DNA of 36,001 nt from Streptomyces celluloflavus (GCA_000720995.1 JOEL01000059.1:1-36001); one strand, 5' to 3'. Counted from the stretch's first letter, positions 7,741 through 16,904 are shown. Program-made: numbers and translations. The notes: generated by a model from the sequence alone, not told the origin.

Positions 7741-8838
7741 TCAACGTTCCCGTTGCCGTCGTTCGTGAAAGATTTCCGTGAAGACGGCGACCTTTGCCCG
7801 TAGGGCCCAGGGGTCAAACGGCTTGGCGATGTAATCCACGGCCCCTGCGGAATATGCGCGGGCAGAATGTTCGGAGTCGATGCTCATCGCGGTAAGGAAG
7901 ATGATCGGCAGGTCCCTGTGACGGGCGCGCCGTTTGATTTGGGCTGCAGTCTCGTAGCCGTCCATCTCGGGCATTTGGACGTCCAGCAGCAGGACGGCGA
8001 AGTCGTCGTGGTCGAGGAGCGCTTTGAGTGCCTCCCGACCACTCGAGACAGCGACGATCTCCTGGTCCAAGCCGTCCAGCACTGCTGTCATGGCGAGCAG
8101 GTTCTCCGGCTGATCGTCGACCACCAGCACTTTAGGAAGGCAGGGCGAGTTGGGTTCACCAGCGGTGGTCTCAAGGGGATCCTGCCGCTGTTCCTCGATA
8201 GTGTCGATCTGCCGTTCCAACAGCTTGCAGCGTTCCTCCGCTTGGCTGTGTCGAACCTGGACCGCTTCCAGCTCGTTCGTAAGCCTGGTGACTTCGGAGC
8301 TCAGAGCGTCGCGTTCACGCAGCAGGTTGGCGATATCGGGAGCATTGGCCTCCAGAGCGTCAGCACGTGCTCGCTCCGCGCTCCACTCGGACTCCAGGTG
8401 TGTGAGGCGGACCTCGAGGTCGGCGATGCGGTGCTGACGGTCCAGCAGCGCTTCACCGATGACGTCGCTGTGAGCCGTTGTGCTGCGCGCCGTGCGGTCC
8501 GCGTCCGCGAGCTGCCTCTCGAGGATCTCCACCGCGTGCTTGGGGGAAGATGTGGTGGCGATGGCTGCCTGGTGCAAGCGGCGCAGCAGGTCCATTGCCT
8601 CTTGTGTGGCCGGCTTGCCGCGGTGTTCGGCGAGGTCGGCGAGCAGGTCCATGACCACGTCCCAGGGAGGGACGGCTCGGCCGCTGAAGTAGCGCGAGAA
8701 GGTGGCCGCGTTGCGGTGCCGTCTGCTGGAATAGCGGCGCAGGGAGACGTTCAGCCCTTGGAAGAGCTCCCGTAGTGCGATTGCCAGAGCTCGCGCTTCG
8801 TCGCTCAGCTCTTCTGGAAGCGGGTTCATCTCAGACAT
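7741..8838 (-). CDS. Response regulator with N-terminal HTH, central coiled coil and C-terminal receiver
   Basis: A 365-residue protein with unusual domain order. Residues about 13-70 (ALAIALRELF...TFSRYFSGRAVPPW) resemble the XRE-like helix-turn-helix of many streptomycete regulators. Residues about 100-220 form a long heptad-rich coiled coil. Residues 236-355 are a CheY-like receiver with Asp241/Asp242, phospho-acceptor Asp286 (LLLDVQMPEMDG), Thr316 and Lys339, so all key residues are present. Start ATG 8838 follows AGAGG; a longer frame to 8913 is unlikely because 8838 overlaps the preceding gene's stop (ATGTCTGA). No histidine kinase is adjacent. It may be phosphorylated by an orphan kinase, with dimerisation through the coiled coil. 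Confidence 0.85.
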   Translation of the reverse strand: MSEMNPLPEELSDEARALAIALRELFQGLNVSLRRYSSRRHRNAATFSRYFSGRAVPPWDVVMDLLADLAEHRGKPATQEAMDLLRRLHQAAIATTSSPKHAVEILERQLADADRTARSTTAHSDVIGEALLDRQHRIADLEVRLTHLESEWSAERARADALEANAPDIANLLRERDALSSEVTRLTNELEAVQVRHSQAEERCKLLERQIDTIEEQRQDPLETTAGEPNSPCLPKVLVVDDQPENLLAMTAVLDGLDQEIVAVSSGREALKALLDHDDFAVLLLDVQMPEMDGYETAAQIKRRARHRDLPIIFLTAMSIDSEHSARAYSAGAVDYIAKPFDPWALRAKVAVFTEIFHERRQRER

Positions 8839-9079
8839 GACGGTGAACCTCTTCGGACCCGTCGGCTTGAGGTAGTACGCTCTGAGCTGCGCAGTTCGCT
8901 TCGGTCTCCACAATGCGATCGAGGAGGGCGATCATTCCGCCTGCACCTGCCACTCCGCCCAGCAGGCTCTCAGCTATTGCGTGACCGGCCAGGAGCAATA
9001 GGGCCACGGTCACGACACCGCCCACCATGCCGAGGGATAGCAGCACGACCGCTCTCAGCGACAGCAACGACGGTTTCAC
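8831..9079 (-). CDS. Small membrane protein, two predicted TM segments
   Basis: An 82-residue protein with hydrophobic segments at about 9-35 (VVLLSLGMVGGVVTVALLLLAG) and 38-57 (SLLGGVAGAGGMIALL), ending in a short charged tail. The start is GTG 9079, preceded by AAAGGGG seven bases away. Its TGA overlaps the start of the receiver-domain regulator by eight bases, so the two are translationally coupled. I know no function. The pairing suggests a membrane anchor or input for the regulator (inference). Confidence 0.7.
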   Translation of the reverse strand: MKPSLLSLRAVVLLSLGMVGGVVTVALLLLAGHAIAESLLGGVAGAGGMIALLDRIVETEANCAAQSVLPQADGSEEVHRHV

Positions 9080-9825
9080 ATCGGGCCCCTTTGGCTATGA
9101 CCGCGTGATGCGGTGCTGGGCCGGCGCCATGCCGGCGAGCCCAGCATGGCGGCTGACGAACCGTTGCGATGCCGTTGCGGGAGCCACGTGGCGTTGCCTT
9201 CTCACTACAGGAGCGAATCGAACGCCAAAAGCCCAGTTGAAGCGCCAGCTGTTCCCATGCCGTGCCCGACATTGCAAGAGCAAGCTGCAACACCACGGGT
9301 GTTGCAGAGGAACGATTCCAGAGCGCGGTCCGCCGGCTCAGCGCGCGTCGTGAACGGCGTGATCGATACCAGAGGCGCTCATGGCCAAATCGCTTTGCAT
9401 GCATACCTTCTGGACCGCCAACGGTCGGGTGCCAGGCAGCGGGAGAACGTCAGGGCGCTGCAGCAGTGGACAAGCAGCAAGGGCCGGGTGTAGCCCGGCT
9501 GCCGTACGGGACCCGGCCAGCTGTCGCGAAGCCCCCGAAGCTGGTGTAGCCGGCCTCACGAGGGCGGGCCTCTCGCGTCGCGCAGCGGTTGAGTGCGCGC
9601 CGTGTCGACGGCGGCGAGAGCCACTCCGCCCTGATCATTCTTGACGATCGCCACCCCGCCCGTTGTGCCCTCCTCGACAGCCCGCTCGAAGCGGTCCGGC
9701 GAGGTGTTGAGCTTGCCTTGCGGAGCGACCATGAGCTTCGTCAGGCGTACCGCGTCTGGCACAGCACGGCGCGGTGCTCGTCCCGTTCTCCTCGGTCCGC
9801 CGAGCGATTGCCCTCCGGGTTACGC
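9080..9825. other. Intergenic stretch without a supported gene
   Basis: About 750 bp with no recognisable protein. A minus-strand frame at 9556-9762 (68 codons, MPDAVRLTKLMVAPQG start) has plausible amino-acid composition but no ribosome-binding site or family I can name; it might be a small hypothetical gene or part of the adjacent IS relic. A strong palindrome at 9286-9306 is listed separately. Confidence 0.5.
9286..9306. promoter_or_regulatory. Perfect 9-bp-arm palindrome, candidate operator
   Basis: TGCAACACC and GGTGTTGCA flank the 3-bp centre ACG. The symmetry is perfect over 18 positions and there is no T-run, so it looks like a protein-binding site rather than a terminator. It lies about 207 bp upstream of the small membrane protein gene, on the 5' side of that operon. 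Confidence 0.45.
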
Positions 9826-10005
9826 CAGCCGGCGTCCCTCCAGACCCGCAAGCGGCCATAGACCGTCGGCGACAAACCGTCGACCAGAGACCGAACTCGC
9901 AGTGCACCTCCCGCCACTGAGCAGCGGACCGGAACCGCCACACCACCCCCTCAAACTGCTACCGCAGCCGCTCAAGGTCGCCGATCGGCAGGTAGGGCGA
10001 TGAAC
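9826..10005 (-). pseudogene. Relic of an IS5-like transposase (N-terminal part)
   Basis: Reading the minus strand across frames gives YLPIGDLERLR, stop (9959-9961), QFEGVVWRFRSAAQWREV, then TVYGRLRVWRDAG after a frameshift near 9870. This matches the conserved N-terminal block of IS5-family transposases (V-x-R-T-G-x-QWR, then TVY-R-W). There is no catalytic domain: only about 60 codons survive, with a stop and at least one frameshift. Ends of the element are not identifiable. Confidence 0.6.
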
Positions 10006-10094
10006 TTCCCTTGTGCGTCGGTGAGTTGCCTGCGCGTCCCGTCCAGCGTTCTACCGGGTTCCGCCCCCGAGCAGGGGCGGAACCCGACGATTCA

Positions 10095-10784
10095 TCACGG
10101 CCTCGCGTCTGCCTGGACCTGGCGGCCTGCTGCGGAGGCGAAGCCGAGCCAGGTGTGCCGGTTGCCCGCCCAGCACCAGCCGACCTTGGGGGCGTTACGG
10201 CGCTCGCGGCCGTCCCGCCCGGTGCCGTTGCTGATCCAGATCGCCGGGGTACGGGCGTCCAGGGCGCCGTTGGCCTTGCGCAGCCGGGAACCAATGGTCA
10301 TGAAGCAGTGGTTGCGCTCCAGGACGGCGGGCTGCTGGAGCACCCAGTAGAGGCCTTCAGTGATCACCAACGGGGTGCGGGTTTGTGCGGTGAGGGCGGG
10401 CAGCGCCTCGTCCGGACTCCAGTTGGCCATCTGGTCGCCACGGTCGAGGCCGGTGAGGAGGTAGAGGGGTGCATCGGGCAGCGCGACCGTTTCGAGCGGG
10501 GCGAAGAGGTCGACGTCGGTCATGTCGGTGACGACGAAACCCGGCTTGCCGTCGCGGCGGAGCAGCGGCGCGAGGGCGGAGGCAGGGGCCTGGTCCGGGT
10601 GAACAGCGAGCAGTGCACCATCGCCGACCGCAGAAACCTCGGCGGTCTCGGCGAAAGTACGCAGCTCGGCGGCGGGCAGTCCGGCGATCTCGTGCACCCC
10701 CAGCTCGATCAGACGCTCGGCCTGCACGCTCAAGGATGGGAGTACCGGGAGAACGGTGGAGGTAACGGACGTGGTTTCGGGCAC
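10095..10784 (-). CDS. DUF5701-like conserved protein
   Basis: A 229-residue protein matching my memory of the DUF5701 family of Streptomyces. Blocks that look conserved are LSVQAERLIELGVHEIAGL near the N-terminus, FVVTDMTDVD, PLYLLTGLDRG, MANWSPDEALP, LLQQPAVLERNHCF and the C-terminal block WISNGTGRDG...GWCWAGNRHTWLGFASA. No catalytic motif is obvious. I chose GTG 10784, which has GGGAG just upstream; the frame remains open to 10910, but the extra 42 residues are Gly/Pro-rich and look non-coding. No operon partner is visible. Function unknown. Confidence 0.75.
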   Translation of the reverse strand: MPETTSVTSTVLPVLPSLSVQAERLIELGVHEIAGLPAAELRTFAETAEVSAVGDGALLAVHPDQAPASALAPLLRRDGKPGFVVTDMTDVDLFAPLETVALPDAPLYLLTGLDRGDQMANWSPDEALPALTAQTRTPLVITEGLYWVLQQPAVLERNHCFMTIGSRLRKANGALDARTPAIWISNGTGRDGRERRNAPKVGWCWAGNRHTWLGFASAAGRQVQADARP

Positions 10785-11180
10785 GACGCTCCCAGGGAAG
10801 GACTCGACGGGTCCAGGGAGAACGAGGCGGCCCGCCGGAACATTCCCGCCGCTGCCGCTTCCGTCTTTCCCGACAGACTCGGCTTCACCACGCAGACGAT
10901 CCGCCGCCATGCCAGCATGGGCGACCGGAAGAACGTGCCGAAGTGGAGGTCCTGCCCTCGCGTGGCAGGAGGCACTGAAGAATGAGCGCTGCTGGGCGGG
11001 CCTGAAGAATTACGAGGAGCGCGCAGGCCCGTTCTCTGGCCTGCCTTCAGCCACCCGATCCGCAGAGCCTGGCGCCTTTCTGCCTCCCAGGGCACGCCAG
11101 CTGCCCGTCTCGTGGAAATGTTCGCCGCACTTGCCACGGTCGGTGCTCTCGCCGTTCCCGGGGAGCGTCAGGTGGGGCCG
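10785..11180. other. Intergenic stretch, nothing recognised
   Basis: About 400 bp between the DUF5701 gene and the end of the MFS gene. Open frames here are composition-driven. I see no RNA, repeat or convincing promoter. Confidence 0.5.
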
Positions 11181-12494
11181 TCAATGACGAGGCAGGACCG
11201 GCTCGCCGTCGGGATCCAGCGGAAGTTTCGCATTACTCGCCGGCCGACGGGTCGTCGGCAGGTCCCGGGACCGCCGGATCGGGGAGAAGAACAGGATCAG
11301 CGCGGCGAGCGGCACTCCCGCCGTTGTTATCCACATCGCTGTGCGGATGCCGAGCGCGGTGCCGAGCGCGCCGCCGAGAACTGCCCCGAGGGGGATGGTG
11401 CCGTAGTTGAGGAATGCTGTGCTTGCAGTGAGGCGGCCGAGTAGTTCTGGTGGGCAGTAGCGTTGTTGGAAGCTTGACTTGATGACATTGCCGGCCACGA
11501 CGCCGGCGGAGACGCAGAAGCCGCCCGCGACGTAGAGCAGTATCCCGGCTCCGCCGGCGGTCAGCGGGATGAGCAGCGCGAATATCGGAAGACCCAGTTC
11601 GAACAGCAGCATCGCGCGGGCCGTGCCGACTCTGCTTGCGACCCGGCGTGCGACGAAGGCCCCGACAACACCCCCGGTGCTGGCAGCCGCGATGAGTGCA
11701 CCGACCGTCCCGGAGGGCAGACCGACGTTCCGGACCAGGAAGATGACCAGGATCGATTGGTATCCCATGAGGGCAAGGTTGGAAGCGGCCCCGAAGGCTG
11801 TCAGCGTGCGGAGCCACGGGTCGTCGACAACCAATCGCAGACCCTCGCCGACCTCGCTGAACAGTGCTCTGGGGCGGCGTTCGGCCTTGGTGACGCGTGG
11901 CTCGCGGTGCCGGATACCGGCCAGGCAGAGGAGGGCGACGAAGAACGTCGCGGCGTTGGCGAACATCCCGTTGACCGCGCCCGCCAACTGTGCGATCAGA
12001 CCACCGGAGCCGAGCCCGGCGATCTGGGCGGCGGACGCGCTGCCGTGCAGTTTGGCGTTGCCCTCGGGCTGGTCCGCGGGTTCCAGAATGCTGGGGAGAT
12101 AGGCGCTGTAGGCGGTCTGGAAGAACACCGCTGCCGTGCCGGTCAGCAGGGCGACGGTCAGCAGCAGTCCGATACTCAACCGGCCGAACCACGCGGCGAC
12201 CGGGAGGCCGGCGAAGAGCAGGAAAGAGATTGCGGCAGCGGCCAGCATGATCGGCCTGCGCCGCAACCGGTCCACCCAGACACCGACGGGCAGACCGACG
12301 ATCAGCCAAGGGGCCCAGGCGGCGGCGCTCAGCAGACCGACTTCGAACGTTCCGGCGTGCAAGGTGGAGACGGCAACCAGCGGCATCGCCACCCCGGTGA
12401 CGGACGCGCCGAACTTGCCGGCGGTCTCGCCGCACCACAGCAGCCGGAAGTCGCGGTGGCGACGCAGGAGGCCACCGCCTGTGCCCTGGCTCAT
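11181..12494 (-). CDS. MFS transporter (MFS_3, EntS-like exporter)
   Basis: A 437-residue membrane protein with about 12 hydrophobic helices, normal length for this family. It begins with the typical LLRRHRDFRLLWCGETAGKFG segment; the loop after helix 2 carries VGVWVDRLRRRP, the MFS motif A region. A second-half segment FQQRYCPPELLGRLTAS is characteristic of MFS_3 proteins that export siderophores, macrolides or other small molecules by proton antiport. Its ATG overlaps the stop of the upstream ArsR-like regulator gene (ATGA), so the pair forms an operon probably controlled by that regulator. The substrate is unknown. Confidence 0.9.
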   Translation of the reverse strand: MSQGTGGGLLRRHRDFRLLWCGETAGKFGASVTGVAMPLVAVSTLHAGTFEVGLLSAAAWAPWLIVGLPVGVWVDRLRRRPIMLAAAAISFLLFAGLPVAAWFGRLSIGLLLTVALLTGTAAVFFQTAYSAYLPSILEPADQPEGNAKLHGSASAAQIAGLGSGGLIAQLAGAVNGMFANAATFFVALLCLAGIRHREPRVTKAERRPRALFSEVGEGLRLVVDDPWLRTLTAFGAASNLALMGYQSILVIFLVRNVGLPSGTVGALIAAASTGGVVGAFVARRVASRVGTARAMLLFELGLPIFALLIPLTAGGAGILLYVAGGFCVSAGVVAGNVIKSSFQQRYCPPELLGRLTASTAFLNYGTIPLGAVLGGALGTALGIRTAMWITTAGVPLAALILFFSPIRRSRDLPTTRRPASNAKLPLDPDGEPVLPRH

Positions 12495-13099
12495 GCGGTG
12501 CCCCGCTCCTTGCGTGGGAAGGACTGGAGCTGCACAACGACAGGGAGCGACTCCGGGTCGGGCTCGACGTCCGGGGCAGGAGTATGGCGTGCGAGGACGG
12601 CCATCAGCTCCGCGTTGAGTGCCGCCAGCTGATGGGGTGTCATCCGCAGGTCACGCCAGTCCGAGACGGTACCGACGTTTCGCCATTCCTCGTCCCAGTC
12701 CTCGCTGAGGTAGTCCGTGACTCGGCTGAAGTACTGCTGCACCAGTTCGTGCATGTAGACCGACAACGCACCCCGGGTGTCGGGGTCGTCGTGGAAATCG
12801 GCGCTTTTCAGCACGTACGTGGCGCTCACTCTTCTCCACCAGCGTTCGCGTTTTGTGCCCCGCCCGGTCTCCTCCTCGATGAAGCCGTGTTCGGCGAGGT
12901 GGCGCAGGTGCCAGCTGACGGTGCCGGTGTTCGCCCCGAGGCGTTCGGAAAGCCCGGTGGCGGTGGCGGGGCCGTCGAGACTGAGCAGTTCGAAAATCTT
13001 CATCCGCAGCGGATGGGCCAGCCCTCGCAAGCTTCGGGCATCGATGCGCCGGGTGGGTTTGGCGGCGGACTGCGGTACGCGTTCGGGCTCATCAGGCAT
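12491..13099 (-). CDS. ArsR-type winged-helix regulator (HTH_20)
   Basis: A 202-residue transcription factor. The N-terminal winged helix starts at LRGLAHPLRMKIFELLSLDGPATATGLSERLGA and continues with TGTVSWHLRHLAEHGFIEE, the usual ArsR recognition helix and wing. The C-terminal 100 residues (YMHELVQQYFSRVTDYLSEDW...) resemble the helical extension of streptomycete ArsR/HTH_20 regulators paired with MFS genes. There is no metal-binding cysteine cluster, so a small-molecule ligand is more likely than a metal. The mRNA may be leaderless: a TATACG box lies 8 bp before the ATG. Two identical spaced palindromes sit at this promoter, suggesting autoregulation of the regulator-transporter operon. 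Confidence 0.9.
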   Translation of the reverse strand: MPDEPERVPQSAAKPTRRIDARSLRGLAHPLRMKIFELLSLDGPATATGLSERLGANTGTVSWHLRHLAEHGFIEEETGRGTKRERWWRRVSATYVLKSADFHDDPDTRGALSVYMHELVQQYFSRVTDYLSEDWDEEWRNVGTVSDWRDLRMTPHQLAALNAELMAVLARHTPAPDVEPDPESLPVVVQLQSFPRKERGTA

Positions 13100-13107
13100 G
13101 TCGGCAT

Positions 13108-13113
13108 CGTATA
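13108..13113 (-). promoter_or_regulatory. Candidate -10 box of the ArsR-MFS operon
   Basis: TATACG on the minus strand, 8 bp upstream of the ATG, is the best -10 candidate. Its spacer and -35 zone are occupied by the two palindromes. The predicted transcript is leaderless or nearly so. Confidence 0.4.
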
Positions 13114-13114
13114 G

Positions 13115-13132
13115 TGCAGAGGCTTCTCTGCA
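13115..13132. promoter_or_regulatory. Operator copy 1: TGCAGAG-N4-CTCTGCA
   Basis: Perfect inverted repeat with 7-bp arms and spacer GCTT, lying just upstream of the candidate -10 box. Identical arms and spacer length recur 28 bp further upstream. Confidence 0.75.
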
Positions 13133-13142
13133 TATGGCTCTC

Positions 13143-13160
13143 TGCAGAGAAAACTCTGCA
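13143..13160. promoter_or_regulatory. Operator copy 2: TGCAGAG-N4-CTCTGCA
   Basis: Second perfect copy of the palindrome, with spacer AAAA. Centre-to-centre distance to copy 1 is 28 bp, which is compatible with cooperative binding of two dimers. Confidence 0.75.
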
Positions 13161-13300
13161 AACTACGGGCAGCTTCCCCGGGAGTTGCATAGCGCCTCGA
13201 TCCGGCCGAAGGCCGAAGAGCCAGGAGACCGACCCGGCGGCGCTGCCGTGCACCAGGCCGAAGGCGGCGGCACGGTCCGGGCGCCGACGCCGGTCTCTGC

Positions 13301-14263
13301 TCAGTCCGTCGCGGTCGCGCGCAGGAGACGGTGCGCCGCGGCGGAGACGTGGTCGCGGAAGTCGTCGGGTTCTTCGATGGTGCACTCAATGCCGGTGAGC
13401 ACCAGGACGAGCGTGAGCCACTCGTAGGAGTCGACGTGCGCGATGTAGCGGCATCGGTTCTCGGTGAGCGGTTCGAGTACTCCGTCGATGCGGTACAGGC
13501 GTGATGCCGCGTCGGGGGCGCTCGTATGGAGGATGAGCACGACGCGGTGCAGGCTGTCGCTGCCGTGGAAGTGGTCTCGCAGATAGCCTACGAGGTCCTC
13601 CGCGGGCGCGTGCCTCGGGACGAATGTCGAGGTCGTGACCGCGGTATCGGTGATCCGATCGAGTCTGAACGTGCGCCAGTCCTCCCGGTCGCGGTCCCAG
13701 GCGAAGAGGTACCAGCGTCGGCTCATACGCACCAGACGCACCGGTTCGACCGTGCGATGCCGCGTGCCTCGCTTGCCGGTGTGGGTGAAGGTGAGGCGCC
13801 GATGCGTCGAGATGGCTTCGGCGAGAGAGCCCACCTGTTCAGGCGTGGGCTGGGGATAGTCGGCGCTGCCCACTTCGACGGCTGCAAGGACCTGGTCGGT
13901 CCTGCGCGTCAGCCGCGCGGGAAGGATGCGTCGGAGTTTGCTGACCGCGCGTTGGGCCGCTTCGGTGGTGACGTCGGTGCCGGTGCTGTCGGCGGCGGCG
14001 AGTTTGAGACCGAGGATCGCGGCGATCGCTTCGTCGTCTTCCAGCATCAGTGGGGGCAGGGCCTGGCCCGCGACGAGCTGGTAGTGGCCGCCCGGTCCCC
14101 GGACGCTCTGGACGGGATACCCCATCTCGCGCAGGTGCTCGATGTCGCGACGGAGCGTCCGGCCGGTCGTCTCCATGGCGGCGGCGAGTTCGCCTGCCGG
14201 CCAGCGCCGGCCGCTCTGCAACAGCGACAACAGCCGGAGCATCCGTTCTCTGGGTGCCGGCAC
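13301..14263 (-). CDS. WYL-domain transcriptional regulator (YafY/DeoR-like)
   Basis: A 320-residue regulator with an N-terminal HTH_11 domain (RMLRLLSLLQSGRRWPAGELAAAM...TLRRDIEHLREMGYPVQSVRGPGGHYQL) and a central WYL domain with RRWYLFAWDRDREDWRTFRLDRI, where the W-Y-L triad is intact. A C-terminal WCX-like region follows. The start is GTG 14263, preceded by GAGGAG about nine bases away. It is divergent from the UvrA-like resistance gene 76 bp away, a pairing often seen in actinobacteria. It probably controls that gene and itself from the shared intergenic region. The ligand is unknown; WYL domains bind nucleic acids or small effectors. Confidence 0.88.
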   Translation of the reverse strand: MPAPRERMLRLLSLLQSGRRWPAGELAAAMETTGRTLRRDIEHLREMGYPVQSVRGPGGHYQLVAGQALPPLMLEDDEAIAAILGLKLAAADSTGTDVTTEAAQRAVSKLRRILPARLTRRTDQVLAAVEVGSADYPQPTPEQVGSLAEAISTHRRLTFTHTGKRGTRHRTVEPVRLVRMSRRWYLFAWDRDREDWRTFRLDRITDTAVTTSTFVPRHAPAEDLVGYLRDHFHGSDSLHRVVLILHTSAPDAASRLYRIDGVLEPLTENRCRYIAHVDSYEWLTLVLVLTGIECTIEEPDDFRDHVSAAAHRLLRATATD

Positions 14264-14339
14264 AGCGCTTTCTCCTCACCCTGGAGCGACGGGAAATTGT
14301 GGCCATTATCGGTCCACATCTCATCGTAGCGTGGAGAGC

Positions 14340-15439
14340 ATGACGACCACCGCGGCAACGGATGAGCCCCAGGACAGAGAGCAGTGGATCAGGATCGAAG
14401 GGGCCCGGACGAACAACCTGCGCGATGTCTCGGTGCGGGTGCCGAAACACCGGATCACGGTGTTCACCGGCGTATCCGGATCGGGTAAGTCATCGCTGGC
14501 GTTCGGCACGATCGCGACCGAGGCGCAGCGTCTGGTGTCCGACACCTATCCGCTGTTCGTCCGCAACCGGCTGCCTCACGGGAGAGCGGCCGACGTCGAC
14601 CGGCTCGATGGGCTGATGTTCACCACGATCGTGGACCAGCGTCCGTTCACCGGCAACGCGCGCTCGACCGTGGGCACCGCGAGCGATATCGCCCCCTTGT
14701 TGCGCTTGCTGTTCTCGCGCATCGGCAGCCCGGTGGCGGGATTCTCCCCGGCGTACTCCTTCAACGACCCCGGCGGGATGTGCCCACGGTGCGAAGGTCT
14801 CGGTGTCGTGGACGATATCGACCTGGACCTGCTGCTCGATCGGAGACGGAGCCTGCGCGAGGGCGCGATTCGGTTCCCGACGTTCGCGCCGGGAACCTAC
14901 CGCTGGAAACGCATGGTCCACTCCGGGCTCGTCGACCCCGACCAGCCGTTGGCCGCACTCCCGGCGGCCGGTCTGGACACGCTGCTCCACGCGGAAGGGC
15001 TTCGCCTCTCCGATCCCGATCCGGAATACCCGAAAGCCGGGAGGTTCGACGGTGTCGTCCCCCGACTGCGTACCAGCTACCTGCGCAAGACTCCCTCTCG
15101 GCTCACCGACGAGGAGAAGACCGCTCTCGACCGCGTCGTCACCCGCTCCACGTGCCCGGAATGCGGCGGAACGCGGCTCAACGCAACAGCCAGGGCCAGC
15201 CTGATCGACGGCCGGTCCATCGCGGACTGGACGGCCACACCCATCGGTGAACTGCGCCGGATCGTCGCTGCCCTTCGGTTCCCGTCCGTCGCACCGCTCG
15301 TCCGGACGATTCGGGAGCGGCTCGACGCGATGAAATCGGTGGGGCTGGGCTACCTCAGCCTCGATCGCGCCTCGAACACCCTCTCCGGTGGCGAGGCCCA
15401 GCGGGTCAAGATCGTCCGGCATCTCGGCAGTGCTCTGAG
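14340..15439 (+). pseudogene. UvrA-like drug-resistance ATPase (DrrC type), 5' part, interrupted
   Basis: The first 366 codons of a UvrA-family protein lacking the full DNA-repair architecture, as in DrrC, which protects DNA from intercalating antibiotics. Visible are Walker A (GVSGSGKSS), a zinc-finger region (CPRCEGLG and CPECGG) and the ABC signature (NTLSGGEAQRVKIV). The gene breaks directly after the signature, at 15439, where element A begins; read-through adds only about 20 foreign residues to a stop at 15500. The rest resumes at 21914. The start is ATG 14340 with GGAGAG upstream. The N-terminal nucleotide-binding domain has lost its Walker B in this fragment, so the product should be inactive. 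The mutation looks recent because both halves are otherwise intact. Confidence 0.9.
15435..15439. repeat. Target-site copy 1 (CTGAG), left of element A
   Basis: The pentamer CTGAG is the last UvrA-coding sequence before element A. The same pentamer follows element A at 17459 and element B at 21909. Confidence 0.75.
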
Positions 15440-15447
15440 CTTGATCT

Positions 15448-16904
15448 TTAACCTGTGCGCCGTGGGCGAGGGGTGGCTGACGGCTTCTTCTTCCGTTTAA
15501 CAGTGTCCCTTTTGCGGACTGTGTGGACGTCGTGACGTGGGGTGGGGCGGGCGTTCTTGCGGCCTGGTGGCCGCCCCGGTCCTGGGCTGGTGGGTTTCGG
15601 TGCGCCGGCGGGGCATGCGGCCTTGGGTCGGAGGTGCCGGAAGTCGCGGCGGACGCGGCTAGGGGTGAGTTTGTGCGGTTCGCTGGGCTTCTCCCAGGGG
15701 CGGCGTAGATCGGCTGCCAGCGGCCGGGCGAGTCGGAGCTGGGCATAGACCGCGAGGATCAGCCAGGTCCATCGATCTGCGGCCTCGGGAGTGCGGATCT
15801 TCGGACAGGTCCAGCCCAGGGTCTGTTTGAAGAACCGGAAGGTGTGCTCGATGTCGAAGCGCCGCAGGAATGCCTGCCAGAGCCGGTCGACGTCCTCGCT
15901 GGTGGCACCGGTGCCCGACCACCACAGCCATACCGGCTTCGGGGTTGCTCCGCTGGGCAGCCGCTGGACCTTGAGATGGATCACAGTGCCCTCGATGACC
16001 GGGAGGGTGCCCAACTGGGCGGTCCAGGCGGAGCGGTGGGTCAGCCGCGGGTGGAGTCGATCCCATGCCTGTGCGCTGGCCTTCCCGTAGAGGCGGGTCT
16101 CCGCCACCGTCTCGGTGTCAGGTCTGCCCCAGGTGGCCGGGTCCCCGAAGACGAACTCGCCGCCGTGACGCGGCGGGCGGCCCATGGTGTGGGTCTCGCG
16201 GGGTGGTGCGGCCCGGCGCAGGACACGGTCCGAGCGCATCCGTCCCAGCACCTGCACCGGCAGGTCTTTGAGGAGGAAGGCCAGACGCGGTACGTCATAG
16301 CCGGCGTCGACCACGATGAGGATGTCCGGGTCGCCCTGACTCCATTGTCCTGATTCGATGAGGCGCTCGATGAGCTCGCGCATCTGCCGCGCGGTCACTG
16401 TGGCACCGTCATCACCCGGCGCGAGCCGCAGCGCGTCCAGCGGCGCGGTCCAGGAGTGCGGCCCGTCTCCAGCGCGCAGATCACCGAGTACGGCCAGCCC
16501 GGAACGGGGATGTGCTGGTCCTTGCCACGGCCATAGGTGTGGCACAGGACCCGCTCGGGCGAGGTATGCGCATCCGGTCGCAGCCAGCAGGTGATGTCGG
16601 CGGCCAGCACCAGGCGGCCGTCGGCCGCCCGTGGCAAGGGCACCCCGGCCACGGCCCGCCGCAGTCGGGACACGTCCGCCCGACCGGCGGCCAGGGCGGC
16701 GTACAGGCTGCCGTGCCCGCGGCGATGCTCGCCCACCAGCGACAACTCGACCAGCGACCTAACGGGTCCGTCCGCACACAACACCGCATCCGCCAGCTCG
16801 AACAGCGCGTCCGCACGCGAGACCAGACACGAATAGAACTCGCTCCGGAAGCGTGACAGTTCCGCGAACGGCTCCACCAGAGCGGCGTTGTGCAACAGAC
16901 TCAT
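15448..16904 (-). pseudogene. DDE transposase of element A, single-base frameshift
   Basis: Starting at ATG 16904 (MSLLHNAALVEPFAEL) the frame runs to about 16457, where GGCCGCAC seems to have lost one C. The conserved continuation (HSWTAPLDALRLAPGDD) follows in the next frame to the TAA at 15448. Restoring one base gives a 485-residue transposase. Catalytic-type blocks are LVLAADITCWLRPDA, ILIVVDAGYDVPRLAFLL and the glutamate in FDIEHTFRFFKQTLGWTCPKIR. The C-terminal tail is Arg/Lys-rich. If the deletion is real the element cannot move on its own; it could also be a sequencing error in a C-run. Confidence 0.85.
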
